Source of the DNA: Sphingomonas adhaesiva
GTDB taxonomy: Bacteria > Pseudomonadota > Alphaproteobacteria > Sphingomonadales > Sphingomonadaceae
Reading direction: 5' to 3'
Assembly: GCF_002374855.1 (NCBI RefSeq)
Contig: NZ_NWVC01000001.1
Span: forward strand, 496,001-560,000
Length of the DNA stretch: 64,000 nucleotides
Numbering within the stretch: position 1 is the first letter of the stretch; each line of letters opens with the position of its first letter. The position numbers and the translations under genes were made by a program. The notes beneath the pieces were generated by a model. It ran no database searches and was not told the origin of the DNA. It worked only from the letters and a program-made list of their open reading frames with translations. Below are positions 1 to 7,938 of the stretch, one piece after another.

Positions 1-619
1 GCGCTCGTTGCGCAAGAAGCTGATGGCCTGCATCGACGCCGAGATCGCCAACGCCCGCGCCGGTCGCCCCGCGGCGATCTGGGCGAAGATGAACTCGCTG
101 GTCGACCCGACGATCATCGAGAAGCTGTACGAGGCGAGCGGCGCGGGGGTGGAGATCGAGCTGATCGTCCGCGGCATCTGCTGCCTGAAGCCGCGGGTGC
201 CAGGGATGTCGGACAATATCCGCGTCACCTCGGTCGTCGGCCGCTTCCTGGAACACAGCCGCATCGCGGTGTTCGGCAACGGCGCGGCGCTGCCCAATGA
301 CGGCGCGCTGGTCTATATCTCTTCCGCCGACTGGATGCCGCGCAATTTCGACCGCCGCGTCGAATATATGCTGCCGATCGACAATGAGACGGTGCACGAC
401 CAGATCCTCGACCAGGTGATGGTCGCCAACCTGATCGACAACGAACAGAGCTGGGACCTGCAATCCGACGGCAGCTACGTGCGCATCCAGCCGCCCGCCG
501 ACGCCAAGGGGTTCAACCTGCACCGATATTTCATGGTCAACCCTTCGCTGTCCGGCCGCGGTGCCGCGCTGGAGGCCGGCGTCGAGGTGCCGACCCTGTC
601 GCTTCGGCGCCGGTCGTAG
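1..619 (+). CDS. ppk: Polyphosphate kinase, C-terminal part (5' end outside the window)
   Basis: The reading frame is open from the window edge and ends at TAG 617-619, leaving about 205 C-terminal residues of a protein usually near 700. PPK1 reversibly transfers the gamma-phosphate of ATP onto polyphosphate chains. The visible part matches the last catalytic domain (C2, phospholipase-D-like): the segment [11 protein letters not shown], the run [19 protein letters not shown], and the family's usual close with few residues after the fold. The autophosphorylated histidine lies upstream and cannot be checked. The exopolyphosphatase gene starts 11 bases later on the same strand, so synthesis and degradation of polyphosphate are probably co-transcribed, as in many proteobacteria. 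Confidence 0.93.
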   Translation, partial: RSLRKKLMACIDAEIANARAGRPAAIWAKMNSLVDPTIIEKLYEASGAGVEIELIVRGICCLKPRVPGMSDNIRVTSVVGRFLEHSRIAVFGNGAALPNDGALVYISSADWMPRNFDRRVEYMLPIDNETVHDQILDQVMVANLIDNEQSWDLQSDGSYVRIQPPADAKGFNLHRYFMVNPSLSGRGAALEAGVEVPTLSLRRRS

Positions 620-629
620 GCGGTCGGGA

Positions 630-2129
630 ATGGCCCTGCCGCTGACGCCGCGCCGCATCATGTCTGCCATCACCGGCTCGGGCGAGGAGCCGCGTACCGC
701 GATCATCGATATCGGATCGAACTCGATCCGCCTCGTCGTCTATCAGGGGCCGCCGCGGCTGCCCGCGACGCTGTTCAACGAAAAGGTGCTGGCCGGCCTC
801 GGCCGCAGCCTGGCGGCATCGGGGAAGATCGACGAACAGGCGATGGCGATGGCCGCCACCGCGCTGCACCGTTTCGCCGCGCTCGCCCGCGAGATGGCGG
901 TCGTCAGCATCCGCACCGTCGCCACCGCCGCGGTGCGCGATGCCAGCAACGGCGCGGCACTGATCGCGATCGCCGAAGCCGCCGGCCTCACGGTCGAGAT
1001 CCTGCCGGGCGAGGAGGAGGCGCGCGCCGCGGGCATGGGCGTGCTGTCGGGCATCCCCGATGCCGACGGGATCGTCGGCGACCTGGGCGGCGGCAGCCTT
1101 GAACTGGTGCGGGTAAAGAACGGCGAGCTGTTGCAGCGCACGTCCTTCCCGCTTGGCGTCCTGCGCATCGGTGCGCTGCGCGAACGCGGCAAGCTCGCCG
1201 GCCATGTCCAGAAACTGCTGGCACAGCACGGCTGGATCGGCGCGGGAAAGGGGCTGCCGCTCTATCTGGTCGGCGGATCGTGGCGCGCGCTGGCGCGGCT
1301 CGACATGGAGGCGACGCGCTATCCGCTGCCCGTCATCCATCAATATGCGATGCCCCCCGCCAGTATCGCGCGGCTGCGCCGCACGCTGGCGCATGTCGGC
1401 AAGGCGCGCCTGAAGGCGATCCCCGGCCTGTCGGCCGGCCGCATCCCGACGCTGCTCGATGCCGCCGGATTGCTGTCGGCGCTGCTCGACCAGTTGCGCA
1501 GCAGCGGCACAATGGTGTCCGCCTACGGCCTGCGCGAGGGGTTGCTCTACGCCGCGCTGCCCGAGGATGTGCGCGCGCAGGATCCGCTGATCGTCGCCGC
1601 GCGCGACGAAGGGCGCCGCAGCGGGCGCTTTCCCGAACATGGCGACCTGCTCGCCGAATGGATCGCGCCGCTGTTCGGGGACGACAGCGCCGCCGATGCG
1701 CGCATCCGCATCGCCGCGTGCCAGCTGGCCGATGTGGGCTGGCGCGCCAATCCGGAATTCCGCGCCGAACGCGGGCTGGAAATCGCCATCCACGGCAATT
1801 GGGTGGGGATCGACGGTCGCGGGCGCGGCATGCTGGGGCAGGCGCTGTGGACCAGCCTGGGCGGCGATCTCACCAGCCCCGTGCCCTTGCCCGGACTGGC
1901 GGGGGAGGCCGACCTGCGCCGCGCGATGCGCTGGGGGTTGGCGATGCGGCTCGGCCAGCGGCTCAGCGGCGGGATCGCGGGGCCGCTGGAACGCTCGTCG
2001 CTGATGATCGACGGCACACGACTGCGACTACGGCTCGCCGATGACGATGCCGCGCTCTATGGTGAAGCGGTACAGAAGCGCCACCGCGCCCTTGCGGCAT
2101 TGATGGGCCGCGAGCCCAGCCTGGCGTAG
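630..2129 (+). CDS. ppx: Exopolyphosphatase / guanosine pentaphosphatase (Ppx/GppA family)
   Basis: The 499-residue protein has the ASKHA-fold phosphate loops of the family: AIIDIGSNSIRLVVY near the N terminus and GDLGGGSLEL around residue 150. Ppx removes terminal phosphate from polyphosphate; GppA members also hydrolyse pppGpp, and the two cannot be separated here. The C-terminal third fits the all-helical HD-like domain of long Ppx proteins. The start at ATG 630 lies 11 bases after ppk; a second ATG at 660 also leaves the first motif intact. The position behind ppk supports the polyphosphatase role. Confidence 0.93.
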   Translation: MALPLTPRRIMSAITGSGEEPRTAIIDIGSNSIRLVVYQGPPRLPATLFNEKVLAGLGRSLAASGKIDEQAMAMAATALHRFAALAREMAVVSIRTVATAAVRDASNGAALIAIAEAAGLTVEILPGEEEARAAGMGVLSGIPDADGIVGDLGGGSLELVRVKNGELLQRTSFPLGVLRIGALRERGKLAGHVQKLLAQHGWIGAGKGLPLYLVGGSWRALARLDMEATRYPLPVIHQYAMPPASIARLRRTLAHVGKARLKAIPGLSAGRIPTLLDAAGLLSALLDQLRSSGTMVSAYGLREGLLYAALPEDVRAQDPLIVAARDEGRRSGRFPEHGDLLAEWIAPLFGDDSAADARIRIAACQLADVGWRANPEFRAERGLEIAIHGNWVGIDGRGRGMLGQALWTSLGGDLTSPVPLPGLAGEADLRRAMRWGLAMRLGQRLSGGIAGPLERSSLMIDGTRLRLRLADDDAALYGEAVQKRHRALAALMGREPSLA

Positions 2130-2160
2130 GGCCGGGCGGCCTAAGCACAACCGCCGCGGT

Positions 2161-2237
2161 GGATGCCGGAACCGGTCCGGCATGACGCGAGACCTGTGCA
2201 AACCCCACGCCGTCATGCCGGACGTGTTCCGGCATCC
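2161..2237. repeat. Pair of inverted 26-bp REP-like palindromic units
   Basis: Bases 2161-2186 and 2212-2237 are inverted copies of one 26-base unit that differ at two central positions. Each contains the imperfect palindrome TGCCGGAnnnnnTCCGGCA. They sit between the convergent ppx and I78-inhibitor genes. Closely related units recur at 56993-57018 and 57208-57233. The linker between the two units and the flank after them are also partly conserved in the second location, so this is a dispersed non-coding repeat. It may act as a transcript 3' structure; that is inference. Confidence 0.8.
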
Positions 2238-2289
2238 ACGTTTCCACGCACGGGAAAGCGCCTGATTTCGCGGCACCATGGCCCCGCCC

Positions 2290-2613
2290 TTAACCGCAGG
2301 TTAGCTTGACGATCACGCCGTTCGCATCGGTTTCGATGTTCAGCCGGTCGGCGCGGAAATCCATCGTCAGGATCGCGCCGGTCACGTAGCGCCGCACCAG
2401 CCGCGCGCCGGACAGGCGCTTCGCCTCGTCGCCCGCCTTGTCGGCCCGTTGCCCGACCAACGCCTGCGCCGGGTTCGCGTCGCACTGCGCGCCCGGCACT
2501 TCGGCCACCACGCTGCCGGGGGCGGGCGACGCCGACGCGGGACCGGCGCCCGGCTGCTGCGCACAGGCGGCCAGCGCCATCGTCGTCGCCAGTACGGTCG
2601 TCGCGCGCATCAT
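2290..2613 (-). CDS. I78-family peptidase inhibitor, lipoprotein
   Basis: This 107-residue protein starts with a lipoprotein signal (LATTMALAAC, lipid-accepting Cys about residue 17). A Pro/Ala-rich spacer follows, then a compact domain matching the I78 inhibitor family: CDANPAQALVGQRA, then LRR/RLVRRY, then a C-terminal TMDFRADRLNIETD and a final VIVKLTCG. I78 proteins are small periplasmic serine-protease inhibitors related to potato inhibitor I. Its ATG overlaps the RNase D stop by four bases, so it is co-transcribed with rnd. The target protease is unknown. Confidence 0.85.
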   Translation of the reverse strand: MMRATTVLATTMALAACAQQPGAGPASASPAPGSVVAEVPGAQCDANPAQALVGQRADKAGDEAKRLSGARLVRRYVTGAILTMDFRADRLNIETDANGVIVKLTCG

Positions 2614-3788
2614 GCCGCCACCCCCTCGGTCCGCGTCATCTTCAGCTTGCCGCCCTGCACCGCGAAGCCCAGCCGGCCCTCGACCAGTTCCAGCGCGTCA
2701 TGCCCGAACTGGTCGTAGCGCCAGCCCTCCAGGATCTGCAGCCCCTTGCGCTGTCCGGCGGCCAGCGCCTCCAGCTCCTCGCCGCGCGCCAGCAGCCGCG
2801 GCGCCACGTCGATGTCGCGCGCACGAATCTTCAGCAGCAGCTTGAGCAGGTCGGCGACCAGCGCCCCCTCGCGCCCCAGCCCGGGCTTGCGATCGTCGCG
2901 CGGCGGCAGCTCGTCGTCGGACAGCGGGCGGGCGCCCTCGATCGCCGCGATCAGCCGCGCACCGATATCGTTCGACGCCCAGGTCTGCGACAGCCCGCGC
3001 ACCTTGGCCAGATCGGCCTGCTTGCGCGGCGGGTGCCCGGCCAGATCGGCGATCGTCTCGTCCTTGACGATCCGTCCGCGCGGCAAATCCTTGGCCTGCG
3101 CCTCCAACTCGCGCCAGCGCGCGATCGCCTTCAGCCGGCCGAGCACGTCGGCCTTGCGGCTGGCGACGCGCACGCGCTTCCACGCCAGGTCGGGGTCGTT
3201 GGCGTAATTGGCCGGATCGGCCAGCCGCTCCATCTCCTGGTCCAGCCACGCGCCGCGCCCGGTCTTCTTCAACCGCTCCAGCATCTTGGGGAAGATCGCC
3301 GAAAGGTGCGTGACGTCGCCGATCGCATATTCGATCTGCCGCGCGTCCAGCGGGCGGCGCGCCCAGTCGGTGAAGCGCGCGCCCTTGTCCACCTGGATGC
3401 CCAGCCAGCTGTCGACAAGGTTGGAATAGCCGATCTGCTCGCCCTGACCCAGCGCCATCGCCGCTACCTGCGTATCGAACAGCGGGTGCGGGGTCTTGCC
3501 GGTCAGGTTGTAGATGATCTCGATGTCCTGCCCGCCGGCGTGGAACACCTTCAGCACGTCCTCATTGTCGGTCAGCAGCGCCAGCAGCGGCGACAGGTCC
3601 AGCCCCGGCGCCATCGGGTCGATCGCCGCCGCCTCCTCGGTATCTGCGATCTGGATCAGGCACAGCTCCGGATAATAGGTGCTCTCGCGCATGAACTCGG
3701 TGTCGACCGTCACGAACGGGGCGTCGGAAAGGCGGGCGCAAAGGTTGGCGAGCGTCGCGCTGTCGGTGATGAGGGGATGAACGTGCAT
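2610..3788 (-). CDS. rnd: Ribonuclease D
   Basis: The 392-residue protein is close in length to the E. coli enzyme. RNase D is a 3'-5' exonuclease that trims tRNA precursors and other stable RNAs. The DEDDy catalytic set is visible: TVDTEFM (D, E), HAGGQDIE (D) and YAIGDVTHL (Y, D). A HRDC-type helical region follows (about residues 210-290) and then the second C-terminal helical region. The frame is open upstream to 3857, but homologues begin near MHVHPLI, so I take ATG 3788. No Shine-Dalgarno precedes it, and a candidate -10 box lies a few bases upstream, suggesting a leaderless message. The I78 inhibitor gene follows with a four-base overlap. Confidence 0.93.
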   Translation of the reverse strand: MHVHPLITDSATLANLCARLSDAPFVTVDTEFMRESTYYPELCLIQIADTEEAAAIDPMAPGLDLSPLLALLTDNEDVLKVFHAGGQDIEIIYNLTGKTPHPLFDTQVAAMALGQGEQIGYSNLVDSWLGIQVDKGARFTDWARRPLDARQIEYAIGDVTHLSAIFPKMLERLKKTGRGAWLDQEMERLADPANYANDPDLAWKRVRVASRKADVLGRLKAIARWRELEAQAKDLPRGRIVKDETIADLAGHPPRKQADLAKVRGLSQTWASNDIGARLIAAIEGARPLSDDELPPRDDRKPGLGREGALVADLLKLLLKIRARDIDVAPRLLARGEELEALAAGQRKGLQILEGWRYDQFGHDALELVEGRLGFAVQGGKLKMTRTEGVAA

Positions 3789-3800
3789 AAGGACGACGCC

Positions 3801-3828
3801 CATATACCCGTGCGCGCGGGTTGACAAA
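3801..3828 (-). promoter_or_regulatory. Candidate promoter of rnd
   Basis: Read on the minus strand, a TTGTCA-like -35 (3822-3827) is followed after 15-16 bases by TATATG (3801-3806) as -10. Transcription would start within about six bases of the rnd ATG at 3788. The spacing is slightly short, so this is a weak call. Confidence 0.3.
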
Positions 3829-3874
3829 GAGGGTTCGGACAGGGGAGGGGCGCGCAATTGCCCCCGGGGCCGTC

Positions 3875-3947
3875 ACCCCAGCGAAAGCTGGGGTCTCTCG
3901 GCAGCGGGCGCACCCTTGCCGCACAAGGCTCCAGCCTGCGCTGGAGC
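3875..3947. repeat. Two short hairpin repeats upstream of aspS
   Basis: Two related hairpins lie in the aspS leader. The first has stem ACCCCAGC / GCTGGGGT with a GAAA loop (3875-3894). The second has stem GCTCCAGC / GCTGGAGC with a CTGC loop (3928-3947). Both have 8-bp stems and 4-base loops and share the CCAGC-GCTGG core. The second ends 19 bases before the aspS ATG. They resemble dispersed intergenic palindromes of sphingomonads more than a T-box or attenuator, since no terminator or leader peptide is present. Confidence 0.65.
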
Positions 3948-3966
3948 GACGAGACAGAGAAAACCC

Positions 3967-5766
3967 ATGCACGCCTACCGCACCCATCATTGCGCCGCGC
4001 TCACCGCCTCCGACGCGGGCGCCAGCGTCCGCCTGTCGGGCTGGGTCCATCGCAAGCGCGATCACGGCGGCGTGCTGTTCGTCGACCTGCGCGACCATTA
4101 CGGGATTACCCAGATCGTCGCGGACAGCGATTCGCCCGCGCTGGCGCTGCTCGACGGGCTGCGCGTCGAATCGGTCGTGACGATCGACGGCACGGTGAAG
4201 CTGCGCTCGGAAGCGACCGTGAACCCCAACCTGCCGACCGGCGCGATCGAGGTCTATGCCCGCGCCGCGACGGTGCAGAGCGCCGCGGCGGAACTGCCGA
4301 TGCCGGTGTTCGGCGATGCCGAATATCCCGAGGAGATCCGCCTGCGGAACCGCTTCCTCGACCTGCGCCGCGAAAAGCTGCACGCCAACATCATGCTGCG
4401 CTCCGCCGTCATCGCCTCGCTGCGTCGCCGGATGATCGACCAGGGCTTCACCGAATTCCAGACCCCGATCCTTACCGCGTCCTCGCCGGAGGGCGCGCGC
4501 GACTATCTGGTGCCCAGCCGCGTCCATCCGGGCAAGTTCTACGCGCTGCCGCAGGCGCCGCAGATGTTCAAGCAGCTGCTGATGGTCGCCGGCTTCGACC
4601 GCTATTTCCAGATCGCGCCCTGTTTCCGTGACGAGGACGCGCGCGCTGATCGCTCGCCGGGCGAATTCTACCAGCTCGATTTCGAGATGAGCTTCGTCAC
4701 GCAGGACGACGTGTTCGCCGCGATCGAGCCGGTGCTGCATGGCGTGTTCGAGGAATTCGCCGACTGGCAGGGCAAGGGCCGCACCGTCTCTCCGCTGCCG
4801 TTCAAGCGTATCCCGTACCGCGAATCGATGCTGAAATACGGCAACGACAAGCCCGACCTGCGCAACCCGATCCTGATCAGCGACGTCAGCGAGCAGTTCG
4901 CCGGCTCCGGCTTCGGCCGCTTCGCCTCGATCGTGGAGGCCGGCGACGTCGTGCGCGCCATCCCCGCGCCGGGTACCGCGGACAAGAGCCGCAAGTTCTT
5001 CGACGACATGAACGCCTGGGCGCAGTCCGAAGGGTTCGCGGGGCTGGGCTACGCCACGCGCAAGCAGGGCGAATGGGGCGGCCCGATCGCCAAGAACCAT
5101 GGCGAGGACAAGATGACCGCGATGGCCGACGCGCTCGGCCTCGGCCCCGATGACGGGCTGTTCTTCGCGGCTGGCCCCGTCGCACAAGCGACGAAACTCG
5201 CCGGCCTCGCACGCACCCGCGTCGCCGAACAGCTCGGGCTGATCGACCAGTCGCGCTTCGAATTCTGCTGGATCGTCGACTTCCCGATGTTCGAATATGA
5301 CGAGGAAGCGAAGAAGGTCGACTTCAGCCACAATCCCTTCTCGATGCCGCAGGGCGAGCTGGAGGCGCTGGAGAGCAAGGACCCGCTCGATATTCTGGCG
5401 TATCAGTACGATATCGTCTGCAACGGCGTGGAGCTGTCGTCGGGCGCGATCCGGAACCACCGGCCCGAGATCATGTACAAGGCGTTCGAGATCGCCGGCT
5501 ATTCGCAGGCCGATGTCGACACCAATTTCGCGGGCATGATCAACGCGTTCAAGTTCGGCGCGCCCCCGCACGGCGGCTCGGCACCGGGCGTCGACCGGAT
5601 CGTCATGCTCCTCGCCGACCAGCCGAACATCCGCGAGGTGATCGTCTTCCCGATGACGCAGAAGGCGGAGGACCTGATGATGGGTGCACCCAGCTTCGTC
5701 AGCGCCAGGCAGCTGCGCGAACTGAACCTGCGCTCCACCGCGGAACTGCCGAAGGGGGACGCCTGA
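3967..5766 (+). CDS. aspS: Aspartyl-tRNA synthetase, probably the non-discriminating type
   Basis: The 599-residue class II synthetase attaches Asp to tRNA. It has an N-terminal OB-fold anticodon-binding domain ([16 protein letters not shown]), the class II core with motif 2 [15 protein letters not shown], the bacterial GAD insertion ([13 protein letters not shown]) and motif 3 [16 protein letters not shown] 3967 gives the expected N terminus; an upstream in-frame start would translate the repeats. His33 in RKRDHGG is the residue type seen in non-discriminating enzymes that also charge tRNA-Asn, with Asp-tRNA-Asn later amidated by GatCAB. That last point is inferred from one position. A 38-bp palindrome follows the stop directly. 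Confidence 0.96.
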   Translation: MHAYRTHHCAALTASDAGASVRLSGWVHRKRDHGGVLFVDLRDHYGITQIVADSDSPALALLDGLRVESVVTIDGTVKLRSEATVNPNLPTGAIEVYARAATVQSAAAELPMPVFGDAEYPEEIRLRNRFLDLRREKLHANIMLRSAVIASLRRRMIDQGFTEFQTPILTASSPEGARDYLVPSRVHPGKFYALPQAPQMFKQLLMVAGFDRYFQIAPCFRDEDARADRSPGEFYQLDFEMSFVTQDDVFAAIEPVLHGVFEEFADWQGKGRTVSPLPFKRIPYRESMLKYGNDKPDLRNPILISDVSEQFAGSGFGRFASIVEAGDVVRAIPAPGTADKSRKFFDDMNAWAQSEGFAGLGYATRKQGEWGGPIAKNHGEDKMTAMADALGLGPDDGLFFAAGPVAQATKLAGLARTRVAEQLGLIDQSRFEFCWIVDFPMFEYDEEAKKVDFSHNPFSMPQGELEALESKDPLDILAYQYDIVCNGVELSSGAIRNHRPEIMYKAFEIAGYSQADVDTNFAGMINAFKFGAPPHGGSAPGVDRIVMLLADQPNIREVIVFPMTQKAEDLMMGAPSFVSARQLRELNLRSTAELPKGDA

Positions 5767-5804
5767 ACCAATAAGGTCGCCCTGCGCAGGGCGACCTTAT
5801 TGGT
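5767..5804. terminator. 38-bp perfect palindrome between aspS and the carbonic anhydrase gene
   Basis: Bases 5767-5804 form an exact palindrome of 19 + 19 bases with no central spacer: ACCAATAAGGTCGCCCTGC and its complement. It starts on the last base of the aspS stop codon's neighbourhood and lies between two convergent genes. The hairpin is much stronger than needed and ends in TTATTGGT, with no long T tract. The most likely role is a bidirectional transcription stop or a 3'-end stabiliser for both messages. Confidence 0.8.
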
Positions 5805-5850
5805 AACGGCGATGGGCGGACCGGTCATCGCACCGGCCCGCCAACGCGCC

Positions 5851-6480
5851 TTACGCCGGCTCGAACGCGCCGCTGTCCTGCAACACGCGCAGCTTGCCGT
5901 CGGCGATCGCGAAGACCGCGCCGTGCAGCTCCAGCGTGCCGGCCTCGACCCGCTCTTTCACGAACGGGAAGGTCATCAGGTTCTTAAGCGAGGTGCGCAC
6001 GCCCTCCTGCTCCAGCGCGGTCTGGCCCTCGGGGGTCTTGCCGTGCTCCGCGATCACCTTCGCGCGCGCATCGTCCAGCAGCTTGATCCACGAGGCGACG
6101 AACCCGCCTTCGCCCGGCGCCGCATCCTTCAGGTCGCCCGACAGCGCCGCCTTCACGCCGCCGCACGCACCATGGCCCAGCACCAGGATCTCGTCGACCT
6201 TCAGCACGGTCACCGCAAATTCCAGCGCCGCCGACACGCCGTGCAGCCCGCCGCCGGTTTCGAACGGCGGAACCAGGTTGGCGACGTTGCGAACGACGAA
6301 GATTTCGCCCGGGCGGCTGCCGAAGATCGTCGCCGGTTCCACCCGGCTGTCGGAACAGGCGATCACCATCACGCGCGGCGACTGGCCCTCGGCCAGTTCC
6401 TTCCACCGCTCGCGCTCCTCCAGCCATTCGGTGCCGCGGAACTTGTAATAGCCGTCGATCAGATCGTGGAAGTTGCTCAT
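5851..6480 (-). CDS. can: Beta-class carbonic anhydrase
   Basis: The 209-residue protein interconverts CO2 and bicarbonate. The zinc ligands and dyad of the beta class are present: ACSDSRVEP (Cys and the Asp-Arg dyad) and LGHGACGGV (His and Cys). The domain spans about residues 25-200, and there is no signal peptide, so the enzyme is cytosolic. The gene is divergent from lipA across 53 bases and convergent with aspS. The start at ATG 6480 is preceded by AAAGGG at a rather long distance. Bicarbonate supply for carboxylases is the usual housekeeping role. Confidence 0.93.
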   Translation of the reverse strand: MSNFHDLIDGYYKFRGTEWLEERERWKELAEGQSPRVMVIACSDSRVEPATIFGSRPGEIFVVRNVANLVPPFETGGGLHGVSAALEFAVTVLKVDEILVLGHGACGGVKAALSGDLKDAAPGEGGFVASWIKLLDDARAKVIAEHGKTPEGQTALEQEGVRTSLKNLMTFPFVKERVEAGTLELHGAVFAIADGKLRVLQDSGAFEPA

Positions 6481-6498
6481 CCGTCAAAAACCCTTTCG

Positions 6499-6527
6499 TT
6501 GTCTGTTGGCGTCGAAATCGCTATCTG
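6499..6527 (+). promoter_or_regulatory. Candidate promoter of lipA, positioned for a leaderless mRNA
   Basis: TTGTCT (6499-6504), a 17-base spacer and TATCTG (6522-6527) form a plausible housekeeping promoter. The start point expected 6-8 bases after the -10 falls on or next to the lipA ATG at 6534. No Shine-Dalgarno lies between. Confidence 0.45.
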
Positions 6528-6533
6528 CGCCGC

Positions 6534-7457
6534 ATGAACGACCTGACACCGATCAAGGCTCCCCAGCGCACCCGCAAGCCCGACTGGATCCGCGTGAAGG
6601 CGCCGACCAGCGAGGGGTTCGCCGCGACCCGCGCGCTGATGCGCTCCAAAAGCCTGACGACGGTGTGCGAGGAAGCGGCCTGCCCGAACATCGGCGAATG
6701 CTGGACCAAGAAGCATGCCACGGTGATGATCCTGGGCGACACGTGCACGCGCGCCTGCGCCTTCTGCAACGTAAAGACCGGGATGCCGCGCGCCGTCGAT
6801 CCGATGGAGCCGCAGAACGTCGCCGATGCGGCGGCGCAGATGGGGCTTGAGCATATCGTCGTGACCTCCGTTGACCGCGATGACCTGCCCGATGGCGGGG
6901 CGAAGCAGTTCGTGAAGGTGATCGAGGCGATCCGCCGGACCAATCCGACGACCACGATCGAAATCCTCACGCCCGATTTCCGGAATAAGCACGAAGCCGC
7001 GGTGGAGGCCATCGTCGCGGCCCGCCCGGACGTATATAATCACAATCTGGAAACGGTGCCGCGGCTGTACCCGACGATTCGACCCGGCGCGCGCTACTAT
7101 GCGTCGATCCGCCTGCTGGAGAGCGTCAAGAAGCTCGACCCGTCGATCTTCACCAAGTCCGGCATCATGCTGGGCCTGGGGGAGGAACGGCTGGAGGTGC
7201 ATCAGGTGATGGACGACATGCGGTCGGCCGACATCGATTTCCTGACGATGGGCCAGTATCTGCAGCCCACCCCGCGCCACGCGAAGGTCGCCGATTTCGT
7301 CACCCCGGCCGCGTTCGACGCCTATGCCGCGATCGCGCGCGCCAAGGGTTTCCTGCTGGTCGCCTCCTCGCCGCTGACGCGGTCGAGCTATCACGCCGGG
7401 GACGATTTCGCGAAGATGAAGGCCGCGCGCGAGGCGAAGCTTGCCCAAGCACGCTGA
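6534..7457 (+). CDS. lipA: Lipoyl synthase
   Basis: This 307-residue radical-SAM enzyme inserts two sulfurs into octanoyl groups on the E2 and GcvH proteins to make lipoyl cofactors. The auxiliary cluster cysteines are seen in [12 protein letters not shown], and the radical-SAM motif is CTRACAFC. The late serine ligand of the auxiliary cluster is in RSSYHAG near the C terminus. Length and order are normal. The next gene begins inside the 3' end of lipA, so the pair is translationally coupled. The mRNA may be leaderless, because the -10 candidate sits seven bases before the ATG. Confidence 0.96.
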   Translation: MNDLTPIKAPQRTRKPDWIRVKAPTSEGFAATRALMRSKSLTTVCEEAACPNIGECWTKKHATVMILGDTCTRACAFCNVKTGMPRAVDPMEPQNVADAAAQMGLEHIVVTSVDRDDLPDGGAKQFVKVIEAIRRTNPTTTIEILTPDFRNKHEAAVEAIVAARPDVYNHNLETVPRLYPTIRPGARYYASIRLLESVKKLDPSIFTKSGIMLGLGEERLEVHQVMDDMRSADIDFLTMGQYLQPTPRHAKVADFVTPAAFDAYAAIARAKGFLLVASSPLTRSSYHAGDDFAKMKAAREAKLAQAR

Positions 7458-7884
7458 GACCCGCCGCCTGCCGTACACCCCGGAACAGATGTTCGATCTG
7501 GTCGCGGACGTGCGCCGCTACCCCGAATTCCTGCCGTGGGTCAGCGCGATGCGCGTGCGCCAGGATGACGATACCGCCACGGTCGCCGACATGATCGTCG
7601 GGTTCAAGGGGCTGCGCGAAACCTTCACGTCGAAGGTGGGCAAGCAGCGACCGGAGACGATCCACGTCGAATATGTCGACGGGCCACTGAAGTATCTGCA
7701 CAACGACTGGCGTTTCCGTCCCGATGGGGAAGGGGGCTGCCTGGTCGACTTCTCGGTCGATTTCGCGTTCAAGAACCGCATGTTCGAAATGCTCGCCGGC
7801 CAGGTGTTCGGCGCCGCGCTGCGCCGCATGATCGGCGCGTTCGAGGAACGTGCCGCTGCCCTGTACGGCAACGACCGGCGGTAG
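7441..7884 (+). CDS. COQ10/RatA-like START-domain protein
   Basis: The 147-residue protein begins [20 protein letters not shown] and continues [13 protein letters not shown], the N terminus of the ubiquinone-binding COQ10 / RatA family. The START-like fold carries a hydrophobic pocket; COQ10 proteins help deliver ubiquinone in the respiratory chain, whereas E. coli RatA has been described as inhibiting 70S assembly. Alphaproteobacterial members next to lipA are usually treated as COQ10-like, but function is not shown by sequence. The start is TTG 7441, 17 bases inside lipA; no later in-frame start keeps the conserved N terminus. Confidence 0.88.
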   Translation: MPKHAETRRLPYTPEQMFDLVADVRRYPEFLPWVSAMRVRQDDDTATVADMIVGFKGLRETFTSKVGKQRPETIHVEYVDGPLKYLHNDWRFRPDGEGGCLVDFSVDFAFKNRMFEMLAGQVFGAALRRMIGAFEERAAALYGNDRR

Positions 7885-7908
7885 CGTTCGCAACGCCGCC
7901 GCCGGTCG
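7872..7908. terminator. Hairpin at the convergent end of the COQ10-like and chemoreceptor genes
   Basis: CGACCGGCGG (7872-7881) pairs with CCGCCGGTCG (7899-7908), and an inner stem GCGTT/AACGC (7884-7888 with 7892-7896) closes on a CGC loop. The stem includes the stop codon at 7882-7884. There is no T tract. It probably ends or protects the plus-strand transcript and may stop readthrough from the opposite gene. Confidence 0.6.
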
Positions 7909-7938
7909 CCGGTCATCTCAAGGGAACCGGCCGCCCGG

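Noticed and set aside
3821..3850. TTGACA at 3821 as a promoter of aspS
   Set aside because: The -35 is perfect, but no -10-like sequence occurs 16-18 bases downstream on the plus strand.
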